From Levilactobacillus hammesii DSM 16381 (lineage in GTDB: Bacteria; Bacillota; Bacilli; Lactobacillales; Lactobacillaceae): a stretch of 64,000 bases of DNA. Location: positions 54,392-118,391 of the forward strand of contig NZ_AZFS01000064.1 of assembly GCF_001434395.1 (NCBI RefSeq), read 5' to 3'. The number at the start of each line of letters is the position of its first letter. Position 1 is the stretch's first letter. A model generated the notes under the pieces. The model ran no database searches. It saw nothing but the letters and a program-made list of their open reading frames with translations, and was not told the DNA's origin. The position numbers were made by a program, and so were the translations under genes. This document shows positions 25,752 through 34,487 of this stretch, piece by piece.

Positions 25752-28652
25752 TTAGTCCTGCTTACGACGGAATCCGAGGAGACCGAGGAAGGCAAGCAGG
25801 CTCAGTCCCACCAGACTTGTCCAGGATGGGTGAGCATCGCTGGTTTGGGGGAGGGTCAGGGATGTTGCCGCGTTTGCCGCGCCATGATTGCCATTACGGT
25901 TCCCGTAACCGTTGCTGTCTCCATAGCCGTTGCTTTCAGATGAGAACCCGGTGGATGGGGCTTGTCCTTGTCCCCAAGCCGTGTCCCCGCCTTGGCGGTA
26001 GCGATAGCCGGTGGTTGTAGCCGTCTTTTTGAAGTGTTCCTTGGTGCTAATCGTTTTTACAATAACGTAACCAGGTTTTGCCGTACGACAGATTGGTGGC
26101 TGAACGTCAATGATAGCAGGCGTCACCTTGGCGGGCTTGGAGATCGTGGGTGTCGTTTTACCGGGGACGGTGGTGGGTTCAGTTGTTGTGGGCGTAGTGT
26201 CCGGCGTCGTGGTGCCCGAAGGCGTTGCCGCCGTGATGGTGACAATGGATGTGGCCGTCACAGCTTGCCCATTGGTGTCGGTATACGTGTAAGTGACGGT
26301 ATAAATGCCAGGAACTTGCGGATTAACCCCGTTGCTGGCACTTACTGGGTCGGCGGCCGTCTTCTGGTAGGCGTACGTTACCTTGATCGTGCCATCGGCA
26401 AGGGCCTTAGCCAATGCCGTAGCGTCAGTCACGGGATCGGCGGCTGTGCCATCTGGTCGGGTGTCCGTGTAGCTGGTGAGGTTGGCTGCAGGATCCCAGG
26501 TCGTTGCGGTAGACGCTGATGATTTGAAAGTGGGGGTTACGGAGATTGAACTGTAGTTTGGTAAGACGGTGATGGTTGCTGGAACCACGGTTTGATTGCC
26601 CTGAGCATCCGTGTAGGCGTAGTAGACCGTGTAGGTGCCGGCCTTCGCTGTATTGACTAGGCTACTGGGATCACTAGTTGTGACGGGTGTGCCGTCCGCA
26701 GTGGTCATGGTAATGCCGTTCCCAACGGAAATGGTACCACCGTTTTCATCTGAGGCTTTGGTTAAATTGTCTTTGGGGGTCCAACGATTGGCAGCGCCAG
26801 CAACTAGGGTGGAGGGTTTAGTGGATAAGTCCGTCTGGAGAGCACTCACGTAAACCGTGTAGTTTTGACCCGTAGCGATAAAAGTAGTCGGATCATCGGA
26901 ACTTTTCAGGTCAGCGATCGTAGGATTGTAAACGGCTGTGGTTGGGAGAGCAGAAAAAGTATCTGGATCTAGTGAGAAATGATAGCCAGTGCTTGTGTAG
27001 CCGGTATTTTTAGAGATTTCGGTAAGTGGGCTATAGGGGGTACCAGTGGCTCCACTAATTGTAAATTTAGTGGTCTTATTGGTATCCTTATTAATCACAT
27101 TGTAGGTGTCTTTGGCCTGAACATTCACATAGGTCAATGTACTGGACCAATTGGTAAGGACATAGTTAGTTTTACCTTTAGGGATAGTTGCAGTTGCATA
27201 GCCAATTGTGCCGACAAGATAGTTGTCTGGGTAAGGGTTATCTGGATCTGAACTGAAGTCTTGCCAAGGAAGGGCGGCGTAATGAAACGGATCTGTTAAA
27301 GCGGTGTCTGATTGACCATAAAACAAAATATCGTTTTGTACGGCCAGGTTTAGTCGATCAGCGGTACTTAACGGTGTTATGGCTGTATTTTGACTGGTAG
27401 CGTTGCTGTCAAAGCTCTTAACCGTATCCGCATTAATGGTTACTGATTTTATCCCGGATCTTGCGGAAGGTGTGGTGATAAGTAAATGAAGTTTAGTACC
27501 ATCGGGCTTACTTTGAGAAGCAATTACGGCACCGTCATTTGGTCGGAAATAAAAGACTTCACGACCGTCGTTAGTACTTGCAAGCTGGTAAACGTCTAAG
27601 CTTGTCAGATTGCTGATGTTTCCATCTGCATTTAAACCTATACAGAATTGTTTAGCTGATGTTTGAAGGTCAGATAGATTTGCGGTAACGCCGTTAGGCA
27701 GAATAATGTAAAATCCCCAGAGTTGTTGATCTCCAGTAACGGTGCGGATGGGGGATCTACCATCATAGTTGGTTGTACTGTAGGGTTGAACAGTGACACT
27801 GGCAGTTGCGCCATAGAGCGCATAACTGGTAGCACCATCAACGGTGACTCGGAAATTTCCAATGTTAGGCGTGTAGTTCAATGTAGGCGCTACTGGCGAA
27901 ACTGTTGTGGTTGGTGTTGCGTCGGTTGTGACAGCGTTTGAAGCGTCAGCATCGAGCAGTAAATCTTCGGCTATAAATGGTTGTGACGCATTTTGAGCTT
28001 CTTTGACATCTGAGAGTAAAGACTCTGAGATGTTGGGCGTGTCAAGATTTCTAAGGGGTGAATCATCAGGCGCGTATTTTTCATCAAGGTTCAGGTCAGT
28101 ATTATCCTTATCTTGACTGCCGATCACTTTTTGATTGTCTGGTTGGCTGTCGCTTTTTGAAGGGGCAGTGGAATTAGATGAAGTCAAAGCGTCGTTAGCA
28201 TCACTGGAGCTGCCATCATGAGAATTAGCATCCTTAGAATTGTCATCATTAGAACTACCATCATTAAGGCCACTATCATTGGAGTTGGCAGCGTTGTCCT
28301 TATCCGAATCAGATGACGTGTTCCCATTTGGATTAGTCACGTTAGTAGCAGCGTCATTAGCGCCAGTGTTAGATGAATCGCTATCTTTGTTATTGAGTGA
28401 GGAAGGCGTCGTATTCCCTGAAGTCAACGTAGCGGAACTAGATGGCGCCGCCGGTTGATTGGATGACTCGGAAGCGGCTTCATTCGCGGACACAGTCGCC
28501 GCATGAACCGGCATCGTGCCAACCAAAGTCAATCCCGTTAACAAAGATACCGTGGTCAGTCCGCTCACGAGCCAGAGTTTCCCTGACTTGTAAAGCTTGA
28601 ATCTGACCTTGGTGGTGCCGCTTAACCGTTGCTGATATTGTTTTCTAGACAT
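25752..28652 (-). CDS. LPxTG-type cell-wall-anchored surface protein with Ig-like repeats
   Basis: About 966 residues. A KxYKxGKxW-type signal peptide (YKSGKLW near residue 19) is followed by a Ser/Asn/Asp-rich stretch of about 130 residues. A large central region and at least two bacterial Ig-like repeats follow, each ending in YTVYYAYTD- or YTVTYTYTD-type strands. A Pro/Thr-rich wall-spanning part precedes LPQTS, a hydrophobic segment and the FRRKQD tail for sortase. It is probably an adhesin. The ATG at 28652 follows GGGGG; an upstream ATG at 28688 would add 12 residues before the signal peptide. The ligand is unknown. Confidence 0.9.
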   Translation of the reverse strand: MSRKQYQQRLSGTTKVRFKLYKSGKLWLVSGLTTVSLLTGLTLVGTMPVHAATVSANEAASESSNQPAAPSSSATLTSGNTTPSSLNNKDSDSSNTGANDAATNVTNPNGNTSSDSDKDNAANSNDSGLNDGSSNDDNSKDANSHDGSSSDANDALTSSNSTAPSKSDSQPDNQKVIGSQDKDNTDLNLDEKYAPDDSPLRNLDTPNISESLLSDVKEAQNASQPFIAEDLLLDADASNAVTTDATPTTTVSPVAPTLNYTPNIGNFRVTVDGATSYALYGATASVTVQPYSTTNYDGRSPIRTVTGDQQLWGFYIILPNGVTANLSDLQTSAKQFCIGLNADGNISNLTSLDVYQLASTNDGREVFYFRPNDGAVIASQSKPDGTKLHLLITTPSARSGIKSVTINADTVKSFDSNATSQNTAITPLSTADRLNLAVQNDILFYGQSDTALTDPFHYAALPWQDFSSDPDNPYPDNYLVGTIGYATATIPKGKTNYVLTNWSSTLTYVNVQAKDTYNVINKDTNKTTKFTISGATGTPYSPLTEISKNTGYTSTGYHFSLDPDTFSALPTTAVYNPTIADLKSSDDPTTFIATGQNYTVYVSALQTDLSTKPSTLVAGAANRWTPKDNLTKASDENGGTISVGNGITMTTADGTPVTTSDPSSLVNTAKAGTYTVYYAYTDAQGNQTVVPATITVLPNYSSISVTPTFKSSASTATTWDPAANLTSYTDTRPDGTAADPVTDATALAKALADGTIKVTYAYQKTAADPVSASNGVNPQVPGIYTVTYTYTDTNGQAVTATSIVTITAATPSGTTTPDTTPTTTEPTTVPGKTTPTISKPAKVTPAIIDVQPPICRTAKPGYVIVKTISTKEHFKKTATTTGYRYRQGGDTAWGQGQAPSTGFSSESNGYGDSNGYGNRNGNHGAANAATSLTLPQTSDAHPSWTSLVGLSLLAFLGLLGFRRKQD

Positions 28653-29116
28653 CTCAATTCCCCCATTGCTCAATTTGCGAATGGCCACTGATTTGAAATT
28701 TTGTCGAATATCTATGTAAGTCGCTCTGAAAGATTGGCAAAACGCGTGGTCGTCTACTGCCCCTAGTGACAGTCTTTAACACCCTTCGTTACTTTTATAG
28801 TACCACTAAGTCTCTGGTAAATATATTAGTTAATTCAATAAAATAGTTTTATTAGAATTGATTTCGTGTATGAGCGTAACCAGTGACGGTATTAACCAAA
28901 ATGAGCGCGTAAAAAAAGCCCCCATCAAATCCTAGATGAGGGCACCAGTTGATCCATAGGTTGCATCTGGAATGTACAGAGCAACTGGACAGGCGTGGCC
29001 TGCATTACCTAGTGTACGCGATATTTCAGAGAATAGCCAGTTAAATTTAGGATTGGCGGCAAATTCTTTTCGTGATAGGATGGGCGTAACCAAATAAATG
29101 AATGAGGTGACGGGCC
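28653..29116. other. Intergenic region with surface-protein promoter and candidate small RNA
   Basis: The minus-strand promoter of the surface protein is probably TTTACC, 16-bp spacer, TATAAA (about 28794-28821). Between 28911 and 29020 lies a separate minus-strand transcript candidate, described on its own. 29021-29116 holds the VOC gene promoter and RBS (GAGGTGACGGG). I see no other gene. Confidence 0.45.
28911..29015 (-). ncRNA. Candidate small RNA ending in a strong terminator
   Basis: On the minus strand, GCCCTCATCTAGG...TGATGGGGGC followed by TTTTTTT (to 28914) is a strong terminator with no coding gene upstream on that strand. Just before it, CCAGTTG and CAACTGG pair around a loop of about 30 bases. 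A possible -10 is TACACT near 29013, but no convincing -35 is seen. It is about 100 nt and non-coding as far as I can tell. Confidence 0.4.
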
Positions 29117-29473
29117 ATGCAAAAGATGCGAACGATGTTGTATGTGGATGATGTGGAACAGATTGTGGATTTCTGGCAGGAGAAACTAGCTGCTCAGGTG
29201 GTCGAGGTGAACGCGCTACCTGATGGTTCAGAAAATATTGTGGTCACGGTAGCGCCGAACGTGGAATTGTCCTTCTTTGCGAAGTCATTTATCCGGCAAT
29301 ATTCGCCAGAGGTGTTGGGGGATACGCCGTCCTTAATCTTCTATAGTGAAGACTTTGAAGCCCTGCATAAACGCCTCGCGACGGCCGGGGAAATCGTCGT
29401 TAATAACGGGACGCGGACGTTTAACTTCCGTGATCCTGAGGGAAATTACTTTGTGATTGGCGAAGCTAAATAA
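29117..29473 (+). CDS. VOC-superfamily (glyoxalase/bleomycin-resistance fold) protein
   Basis: A 118-residue single VOC domain with an N-terminal MLYVDDVEQIVDFW strand-helix and a C-terminal FNFRDPEGNYFVI strand with Glu as probable metal ligand. The expected second-position His is absent near the N terminus, so the catalytic type is uncertain. It is monocistronic, with its own terminator. Confidence 0.85.
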   Translation: MQKMRTMLYVDDVEQIVDFWQEKLAAQVVEVNALPDGSENIVVTVAPNVELSFFAKSFIRQYSPEVLGDTPSLIFYSEDFEALHKRLATAGEIVVNNGTRTFNFRDPEGNYFVIGEAK

Positions 29474-29485
29474 CGTGATTGAACG

Positions 29486-29514
29486 GGTGATGCTGATTCG
29501 GCATCACCTTTTTT
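29486..29514 (+). terminator. Terminator of the VOC gene
   Basis: GGTGATGC-TGATTCG-GCATCACC followed by TTTTTT; a textbook hairpin 13 bp after the stop. Confidence 0.92.
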
Positions 29515-29570
29515 GTCGCGAAATCCCTTGGTATGCCTGGGATTAGCTGAGGTGTCGTAAAATAACGTTA

Positions 29571-29620
29571 GTTTTTAGTTAGTTTTAGTTTACAAAAGCT
29601 AACTATCATGCTAATATAAT
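29571..29620 (+). promoter_or_regulatory. MarR/ABC exporter promoter and candidate operator
   Basis: TATAAT at 29615-29620 is the likely -10. AGTTAG (29577-29582) and CTAACT (29599-29604) form an inverted repeat in the -35 region, a plausible MarR autoregulatory site. Confidence 0.55.
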
Positions 29621-29650
29621 CAGCATCAAGAAAACGAGGAGGAAATTTAA

Positions 29651-30196
29651 ATGACGGACAGTAGTCGTGATTTATTAAAGAGTTTTGGCAAACTGCTCCA
29701 GAACCGGGCCTTTCTAATGGCCGTGGGGCGGCAAGCGGGGATGGGTGGTCATGGCGATGGCGGCCCTCGAGGTGGCAATCGCGGTCAGGGAAAGCTAATG
29801 AAGGTGTTGGCTCAAACGCCCAATGGTTTAACCAACGCCGAAATTGCCGAAATCCTGGATATTCGGCCCAGTTCCGTAAGTGCCACGATCAGCCGGCTGG
29901 TTGATGCGGGTTTTGTGGAACGGATTCCCAGCACAACTGACAAGCGCGCCGTGATTGTACGATTAAGCGACAAGGGCCGGGAGCTCTTCGCCCAGTACGA
30001 TGAACGCATTGACACGACCGCCGATGAGCTATTTGGCGGGCTAACCCCTGACGAACAGGCGCAACTCGATCACCTGTTGACTAAGCTCTCCCATCAGATT
30101 GGTGACTTGGACTGGGGCGACTTCATGGGACACATGCACGGTTGGCCTCACCCCGGGATGGGTGGCCGAGACATGGGGCAGCGTCCTCACTTTTAA
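29651..30196 (+). CDS. MarR-family regulator with His/Gly/Met-rich segments
   Basis: A 181-residue winged-helix regulator; the HTH is at about residues 58-110 (LTNAEIAEILDIRPSSVSATISRL) and the wing at TDKRAVIVRLSDKG. An unusual Gly/His-rich stretch precedes the HTH (MGGHGDGGPRGGN). The C-terminal tail is rich in His, Met, Gly and Pro (GHMHGWPHPGMGGRDMGQRPHF in part), which could bind metal. It lies 28 bp upstream of an ABC exporter and likely controls it. The role of the tail is unknown. Confidence 0.88.
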   Translation: MTDSSRDLLKSFGKLLQNRAFLMAVGRQAGMGGHGDGGPRGGNRGQGKLMKVLAQTPNGLTNAEIAEILDIRPSSVSATISRLVDAGFVERIPSTTDKRAVIVRLSDKGRELFAQYDERIDTTADELFGGLTPDEQAQLDHLLTKLSHQIGDLDWGDFMGHMHGWPHPGMGGRDMGQRPHF

Positions 30197-30224
30197 ATTT
30201 TAGAAATACCGGAGGCAAAGAGAG

Positions 30225-31994
30225 ATGGAACGAAGAATTGCAGCGCCACGGACCGCCAAGCAACGGCCATCTGGCAAGTTTGATGTTAAAGGCTTTTTAC
30301 ACTTGATTCGACAGACTAAGCCGAAGTATTGGCAGCTCTGGATTGGCTTGTTTCTGGGATTAATTGCCACGGGAGCGCAATTGGCCGTTCCGAAGCTGGC
30401 TCAAGCGTTGATTAACGGCTTGGGCCACGCGATGAATCGCCCCTTATTGATTGGTGTCGTGATTTTATTTGTGGTGAGTGCGGTCGTGAGTGCCTTTTCC
30501 GGGGCGCTGCTGGGGTTCTTTGGTGAGAACGTCGTGGCGCGGTTACGGGAAACGCTCTGGCAGAAATTGGTGCGGCTCCGCGTCAGCTACTTTGATAACG
30601 TGAAGACCGGTGAAATGACGTCACGGTTGGTCAACGATACCATGCAGATCAAGAATCTACTGGCCAATTCATGTCCACAGATGGTCACGTCGTTACTACA
30701 ACTGGTCGGGGCGCTGGTCATCATGCTACTGATGGACTGGCGAATGACGGCCATTATGTTTATCGCCGTGCCACTGGTGATGCTGGTCATGTTCCCCATC
30801 ATGCGGCAGTCGAGCAAGATTGGGCACCAACGGCAAGACGCCATGGCAACGTTCAGCGGCGAAACGGACGAGACGCTGAGTGAGATTCGGTTGGTCAAGT
30901 CCTCTAACGCCGAAGGTTACGAAACGAAAACCGGAACGCAACAGATTCAAGACCTCTACCACATTGGGCTCCGGGAGGCCATTTACGATGCCATTGCGAG
31001 CCCGATCATGACGGCTAGTATGCTGGCAGTCTTCGTCGGCGTGTTGGCCTACGCGGCGGTCCGGGTATCCGAGGGCACGATGAACATGGGAACGCTGTTT
31101 TCCTTCATGATGTACCTGTTCCAAATCATTGGCCCCGCGGGGACTTTGGCGCGGTTCTTTACGGACCTGTCAAAGGCCAACGGTTCAACGGAACGGGTTC
31201 GGGACCTCTTAAATGAGCCAGAAGAAGCCTTAGACACTGGAATGGCGCAATCCGTTAGCCACGCAACGCTGGCTATGGAACACGTCGATTTTGCCTACGA
31301 GGACGATGGGCAACCCGTTTTACGTGATGTGAATTTCGAGGCGAAACCCAACACGGTGGTAGCCTTTGCCGGGCCTTCCGGTGGTGGGAAATCCACGATC
31401 TTTGGACTGATCGAACGGTACTATTCCCCTACACACGGTCGAGTGACGATTGGTGGGGCTGACGTTCAAGACTTCAATCTCAGTGATTGGCGGTCGCAAA
31501 TCGGCTACGTGAGCCAGGATTCCGCTATTATGGCGGGGACGATTCGCCACAATCTGACTTATGGGGCGGATCGCACGTATACTGACGAAGAATTGTGGCA
31601 CGTTCTACAGCTGGCTTCCGCCGATGGTTTTGTTCGGAAGATGGCGGATGGTCTCGACACCCAAGTGGGGGAGCGCGGAGTCAAAGTCAGTGGGGGCCAA
31701 CGCCAACGGCTGGCGATTGCCCGCGCCTTCCTGCGGGACCCCAAGATCTTGCTACTGGATGAGGCCACGGCAAGCCTGGATTCCGAATCGGAAGCCATGG
31801 TGCAACAGGCTTTGAGTGAACTGATGAAGGGCCGGACCACATTAATCATTGCTCACCGGTTGAGCACGATTGTTGACGCCGACAATATCTACTTCATTGA
31901 GGATGGCCATGTCAGTGGTCACGGGACACACCATGAGCTGATGGACAGTCTGCCACTGTACCGGGATTACGTGAAGATTCAGTTCAAGGATTAG
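30225..31994 (+). CDS. ABC exporter, fused permease-ATPase (LmrA/BmrA type)
   Basis: A 589-residue half-transporter. Six membrane segments lie in residues 40-330, followed by an ATPase domain with Walker A GPSGGGKST, signature VSGGQRQRLAIA, Walker B ILLLDEA and the H-loop His in IIAHRLST. It probably homodimerises and exports lipophilic drugs or lipids. It is in one operon with the MarR-type regulator and followed by a strong terminator. Confidence 0.93.
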   Translation: MERRIAAPRTAKQRPSGKFDVKGFLHLIRQTKPKYWQLWIGLFLGLIATGAQLAVPKLAQALINGLGHAMNRPLLIGVVILFVVSAVVSAFSGALLGFFGENVVARLRETLWQKLVRLRVSYFDNVKTGEMTSRLVNDTMQIKNLLANSCPQMVTSLLQLVGALVIMLLMDWRMTAIMFIAVPLVMLVMFPIMRQSSKIGHQRQDAMATFSGETDETLSEIRLVKSSNAEGYETKTGTQQIQDLYHIGLREAIYDAIASPIMTASMLAVFVGVLAYAAVRVSEGTMNMGTLFSFMMYLFQIIGPAGTLARFFTDLSKANGSTERVRDLLNEPEEALDTGMAQSVSHATLAMEHVDFAYEDDGQPVLRDVNFEAKPNTVVAFAGPSGGGKSTIFGLIERYYSPTHGRVTIGGADVQDFNLSDWRSQIGYVSQDSAIMAGTIRHNLTYGADRTYTDEELWHVLQLASADGFVRKMADGLDTQVGERGVKVSGGQRQRLAIARAFLRDPKILLLDEATASLDSESEAMVQQALSELMKGRTTLIIAHRLSTIVDADNIYFIEDGHVSGHGTHHELMDSLPLYRDYVKIQFKD

Positions 31995-32020
31995 TCAGAG
32001 TGGATAAATAGCAAATGAAA

Positions 32021-32053
32021 CGGCGTCTCCGAGTTAACGGAGACGCTGTTTTT
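32021..32053 (+). terminator. Terminator of the ABC exporter operon
   Basis: CGGCGTCTCCG-AGTTAA-CGGAGACGCTG followed by TTTTT. Confidence 0.92.
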
Positions 32054-32070
32054 GCGCGCATTAAAGTTAT

Positions 32071-32105
32071 AAAAGGGGATCGAACCGCAATCGATTCGAT
32101 CCCCC
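32071..32105 (-). terminator. Terminator of the PAP2 phosphatase gene
   Basis: On the minus strand GGGGGATCGAA...TTCGATCCCC followed by TTTTAT, 23 bp after the phosphatase stop. Confidence 0.85.
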
Positions 32106-32127
32106 AATAAATGTGCGGCGGTTGTCG

Positions 32128-33873
32128 CTATTTTGCCAACTTAACCGCGTGTTGTGTGTAGGTTACGTGCCAGCCCTTAGGTAAGCCTTGGACGTGCTTG
32201 AACTTCCCAGTGTGCTTCTTGTAGGTGATCAGCTTGGCGCCTTTCTTTAAGTCACCCTTGGTTAATTTCAGCGTACCGTTTAGCTTAGCGGTCTTCTTGA
32301 TGGTCAGGTGACCGGCACGGCTCAGGGTTAATTGAGCCTTCTTGCCTTGTTGGAACTGACCGCGGACGGTTACCTTAGTGGCTGCAAGTTTCAGGTTACC
32401 CTTGGTCAGGTTAACCGTTCCGGTCCCTAAAGCGGCGGTGTTCGCAACTTGTAAGGTCCCACCTTGCAGAACCGTGCCACCGGAGAAGGTATTGGCCCCG
32501 CTCAGGGTCAGTTGACCAGTCCCGGCCTTGGTCAATTTACCCGTCCCGCTGATAGCGTTCTTCCAGGTATCTTTGGCGTTGAAGGTGCCTTTCTTGGCAT
32601 TCATGTTGACCTTGACGTTGTTTAAGAAGGCCCCGTAACCATTGGCGGCGGAGAAGAGATCTAAGCGACCCCAACCTTCGGCGTCATCCATCACGGGATA
32701 GCCTGAAGGCATGCCCGTGGTCAAAAGGACGGCGCGACGCTGGGTAGCATTGAGGTAAGGCAGACGGGTCTTCAACAAGACTTCGGCGCCCTTGGGAACG
32801 CGCATGGCTTGGTGCGTATCGCCAGATTGCTCAAAGCCGTAAGTCATCCGGTAACGGTAATCTTCGCGATTCTTTTCGTAATCTGAGAAGTCGTCAGAGG
32901 CATTGGTGTCCTTACTGCCAAGCAGTGCGACGGATTGTGCCGATTGGTAAGCATCCTTCATCAAAGTCTGGTTGTTTGAGTCGGAGAGCGTTGCGGCGGT
33001 AATTGCGGTTCCGACCAGACGTCCGCCCATCACTGCGAGTGGGGTATGACGACCGGCAATGACACGATCAAAACCAACTTCTGACCCACGTGTGGCGAGT
33101 TCTTGGAAACGTTGGGGGAAGGCATAAGCTAAAGAAAGGCTCGTTTCAAAGCCACCGGTCGTATGACCACTAGGGAAATCGTAAGAATCCTTAGCCGCGT
33201 CTGCCATAGAATTGACGAGTGCAGGCAGAGGTTTGACCGTATCGCTCACCCGATAAGGCCGCACAAAATCGAAGTAGTGTTTTACCGCGTTGGTTCCAGA
33301 AAAGGGTGAATCCTTGGTCAGGTTCATTAGTTGAACGACAGGACCTAGTTGCGATTCAGGTGAGGCCCAGGTCACTTTCTTTGATTTGTAATGATGTGGG
33401 AGAGGCTGATCGGGCATGCTTGAGATGGCCGTCTTAGCGTCGGCATTCTTAATGAATGCTGGTGCGTAGGGGCCAAGTGCACGAATGGTGGCATACTGCC
33501 GATTTTGTTGGTCGGTTAAAAAGGAGCGGGTTGAATCTGATGGTGTTCTATTCTGTGTGATTTCGGCGGTCTTTTGGAGATTCAAGTTGAGAATATCTTT
33601 ATCTACAGCTTTGCCAGCTGACCAATAGTTAGAAAAGCCGTCAACGAGGCCGATAACCGGGTTGGTCGTAGGTGTTTTAAAATCATCGGTGTTGTGTTGA
33701 TATGTATCGACAAAGTAACCATAGTTTGCCTTGTGTGGTTTCAATAGTGCGGCCACATCGGGCTTAGCCTTAGCGCTCGCAGTGGTAACGTTGGTGACCA
33801 TGGGAAGGGTGACCGCGACCAGGGAGAGCATGGCTGCCGCACGTCGCGTCCAAATGTGTTGTCTAGTTTTCAT
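32128..33873 (-). CDS. Secreted PAP2-family acid phosphatase-like protein with beta-strand repeat tail
   Basis: 581 residues. A signal peptide (1-35, ending ASAKA) is followed by a class A acid phosphatase/PAP2 domain with KX6RP (Lys198, Arg205, Pro206), PSGH (234-237) and R-X5-H (Arg270, His276). The Asp normally four residues after that His is Ala280. Residues about 440-490 form an autotransporter-associated beta-strand repeat (GTGQLTLSGANTFSGGT), common in Gram-negative passenger domains but unusual here. A Lys-rich C-terminal domain follows, with no LPxTG or membrane anchor. It is probably released or wall-bound by charge; catalytic ability is uncertain because of the missing Asp. Confidence 0.85.
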   Translation of the reverse strand: MKTRQHIWTRRAAAMLSLVAVTLPMVTNVTTASAKAKPDVAALLKPHKANYGYFVDTYQHNTDDFKTPTTNPVIGLVDGFSNYWSAGKAVDKDILNLNLQKTAEITQNRTPSDSTRSFLTDQQNRQYATIRALGPYAPAFIKNADAKTAISSMPDQPLPHHYKSKKVTWASPESQLGPVVQLMNLTKDSPFSGTNAVKHYFDFVRPYRVSDTVKPLPALVNSMADAAKDSYDFPSGHTTGGFETSLSLAYAFPQRFQELATRGSEVGFDRVIAGRHTPLAVMGGRLVGTAITAATLSDSNNQTLMKDAYQSAQSVALLGSKDTNASDDFSDYEKNREDYRYRMTYGFEQSGDTHQAMRVPKGAEVLLKTRLPYLNATQRRAVLLTTGMPSGYPVMDDAEGWGRLDLFSAANGYGAFLNNVKVNMNAKKGTFNAKDTWKNAISGTGKLTKAGTGQLTLSGANTFSGGTVLQGGTLQVANTAALGTGTVNLTKGNLKLAATKVTVRGQFQQGKKAQLTLSRAGHLTIKKTAKLNGTLKLTKGDLKKGAKLITYKKHTGKFKHVQGLPKGWHVTYTQHAVKLAK

Positions 33874-34091
33874 GAAAATACCTACCTTTCAAAAGTGAGG
33901 GTTCGTTTTCATTTCTATTGCAAAACTAGCATAGCTAATTTGGACATCACTGTCAGCGGGCTTAATCAAACCCTTACAAGAAATATGCCAAATCGATACA
34001 CGATGGCTGATTTAAAATAATGCTGTTATGAGCGCCCTTATAGTATTGCGCTTTCATGAGAATGGCAATAAAGCAGCTTAAGCCACAACTC

Positions 34092-34140
34092 AAAAATCGA
34101 CTTTTCCAGAAGCTCAAAAGTTCTGAAAAAGTCGATTTTT
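34092..34140 (-). terminator. Terminator of the HxlR gene
   Basis: AAAAATCGACTTTTCCAGAA...TTCTGAAAAAGTCGATTTTT is a nearly perfect 19-bp stem with runs on both sides, 12 bp past the HxlR stop. The remaining part of 33874-34091 carries the phosphatase promoter region and nothing else that I recognise. Confidence 0.9.
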
Positions 34141-34151
34141 CTGCCATCTTA

Positions 34152-34466
34152 TTAGATCGCTAGCTGGTTTTCTAACGTCTCATTACCCCAATCTTCCAAT
34201 TCTCGGAGAATCCGGTGGAACATCTCGCCGGTAGCAGTCAATCGGTAGCTGTAGTCGTCTTCGGGAAGCGTTTCGACGAGCCCCCACTCGATGAGGTGGT
34301 TCAGCCGAAGCAACAGGTTAAAGGTGGAGATGCCACGGACCGTGACCCGCAGATCCATAAAGTCCGTTGGTGCCGGTGCGAGTTGGTACAAGACTAAGGC
34401 GTACCACCGTTGATGGAGAATTTCCAGTCCCAGTTCACTGCCTAGATTTAATTGTGTGAGCGCCAT
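34152..34466 (-). CDS. HxlR-family winged-helix regulator
   Basis: A 104-residue protein with the HxlR layout: ILHQRWYALVLYQL near the N terminus, an HTH with LLLRLNHLIEWGLV and the wing YSYRLTATG. It lacks the usual N-terminal Cys of redox-sensing members. It lies 21 bp downstream of the PucR-like regulator gene on the same strand, so the two may be co-transcribed. Its target may be the divergent nitroreductase unit (inference). Confidence 0.85.
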   Translation of the reverse strand: MALTQLNLGSELGLEILHQRWYALVLYQLAPAPTDFMDLRVTVRGISTFNLLLRLNHLIEWGLVETLPEDDYSYRLTATGEMFHRILRELEDWGNETLENQLAI

Positions 34467-34487
34467 GTCGCATTGATCCTTTCGTGA

